From an uncultured Sphingobium sp. (GTDB taxonomy: Bacteria > Pseudomonadota > Alphaproteobacteria > Sphingomonadales > Sphingomonadaceae), in the NCBI GenBank assembly GCA_946479185.1, contig CAMLFF010000230.1:1-5380 (forward strand): a stretch of DNA of 5,380 bases. Reading direction: 5' to 3'. This document shows positions 5,133 to 5,380 of the stretch, one piece after another. The notes below the pieces were generated by a model, which worked only from the letters and a program-made list of their open reading frames with translations, was not told the DNA's origin and ran no database searches. Within the stretch, counting starts at the first letter, position 1. Each line of letters starts with the position of its first letter. Made by a program: the position numbers and the translations under genes.

Positions 5133-5380
5133 TCACCGCTCGGCGTGGCGCTTCAATTCATCCCCGATGATCGTCGCGACATGCAGCACATTGGTCGCCC
5201 CCGGGGTACCGAATGGAACACCCGCCAGAATGATGATCTTGTCCCCCGGCGCTGCAAAGCCGTGACGCAGCGCCATGCGCTTGGCCTTGCCGATCATTTC
5301 CTCAAAGCTGCCAATGTCGCGCGTGTGCACCGCATGCACGCCCCACATGAAGCCCATACGCCGCGCGGTATCGAGCCGCG
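5133..5380 (-). CDS. pyk: Pyruvate kinase, C-terminal part (5'-truncated by the window end)
   Basis: The last 81 residues of a minus-strand gene that continues past base 5380; the stop is TGA at 5135-5133. The sequence matches the C-terminal domain of pyruvate kinase, which makes pyruvate and ATP from phosphoenolpyruvate and ADP in the last step of glycolysis and the Entner-Doudoroff route. Typical stretches are RMGFMWGVHAVHTRDI, SFEEMIGKAKRMALRHGF, PGDKIIILAGVPFG and TPGATNVLHVATI. The catalytic barrel and the cation- and substrate-binding residues lie outside the window; what is seen is the domain involved in tetramer contacts and allosteric control in this family. The in-frame ATG at 5357 is internal, because conserved sequence (RLDTARR) continues before it. 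The gene converges on the SnoaL-like gene across the palindromic element, and its 3' end is 15 bp from that element. Confidence 0.93.
   Translation of the reverse strand, partial: RLDTARRMGFMWGVHAVHTRDIGSFEEMIGKAKRMALRHGFAAPGDKIIILAGVPFGTPGATNVLHVATIIGDELKRHAER

Overview
The window looks like chromosomal DNA of an alphaproteobacterium, most likely from the Sphingomonadales. The supporting signs are high GC content with GC-rich third positions, a large TonB-dependent receptor of the type those bacteria carry in many copies, and a 127-bp palindromic intergenic element built on CCTCCCCGCTAGCGGGGAGG, which resembles interspersed repeats known from sphingomonad genomes. The genus cannot be fixed from sequence alone.

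Layout: (1) 1-689, + strand, the 3' part of a class IIA (NagD-like) HAD phosphatase. (2) 729-1361, + strand, a complete COMT-like class I O-methyltransferase, 39 bp downstream and probably co-transcribed with the HAD gene. (3) 1362-1697, a 336-bp gene-free region of visibly lower GC. It holds a perfect 16-bp palindrome (candidate operator), a repeated half-site and two stem-loops, and is probably the control region of the next gene. (4) 1698-4277, + strand, a complete 859-residue TonB-dependent outer-membrane receptor. (5) 4278-4399, a spacer with three ATTGGGGG repeats and a strong hairpin that looks like an intrinsic terminator or attenuator. (6) 4400-4981, + strand, a secreted 193-residue SnoaL-like (NTF2-fold) protein. 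(7) 4991-5117, the composite palindromic element between two convergent gene ends. (8) 5133-5380, - strand, the C-terminal end of pyruvate kinase.

The receptor and the exported SnoaL-like protein form a plausible envelope pair: the receptor would import a substrate and the small protein could bind or convert it in the periplasm. This is inferred from adjacency and signal peptides only, and no substrate can be named. The hairpin between them suggests that expression of the second gene is reduced or separately controlled. The HAD hydrolase, methyltransferase and pyruvate kinase look like ordinary chromosomal genes. I see no mobile element, CRISPR array, RNA gene or clear new system. The most interesting structures are in the intergenic DNA.
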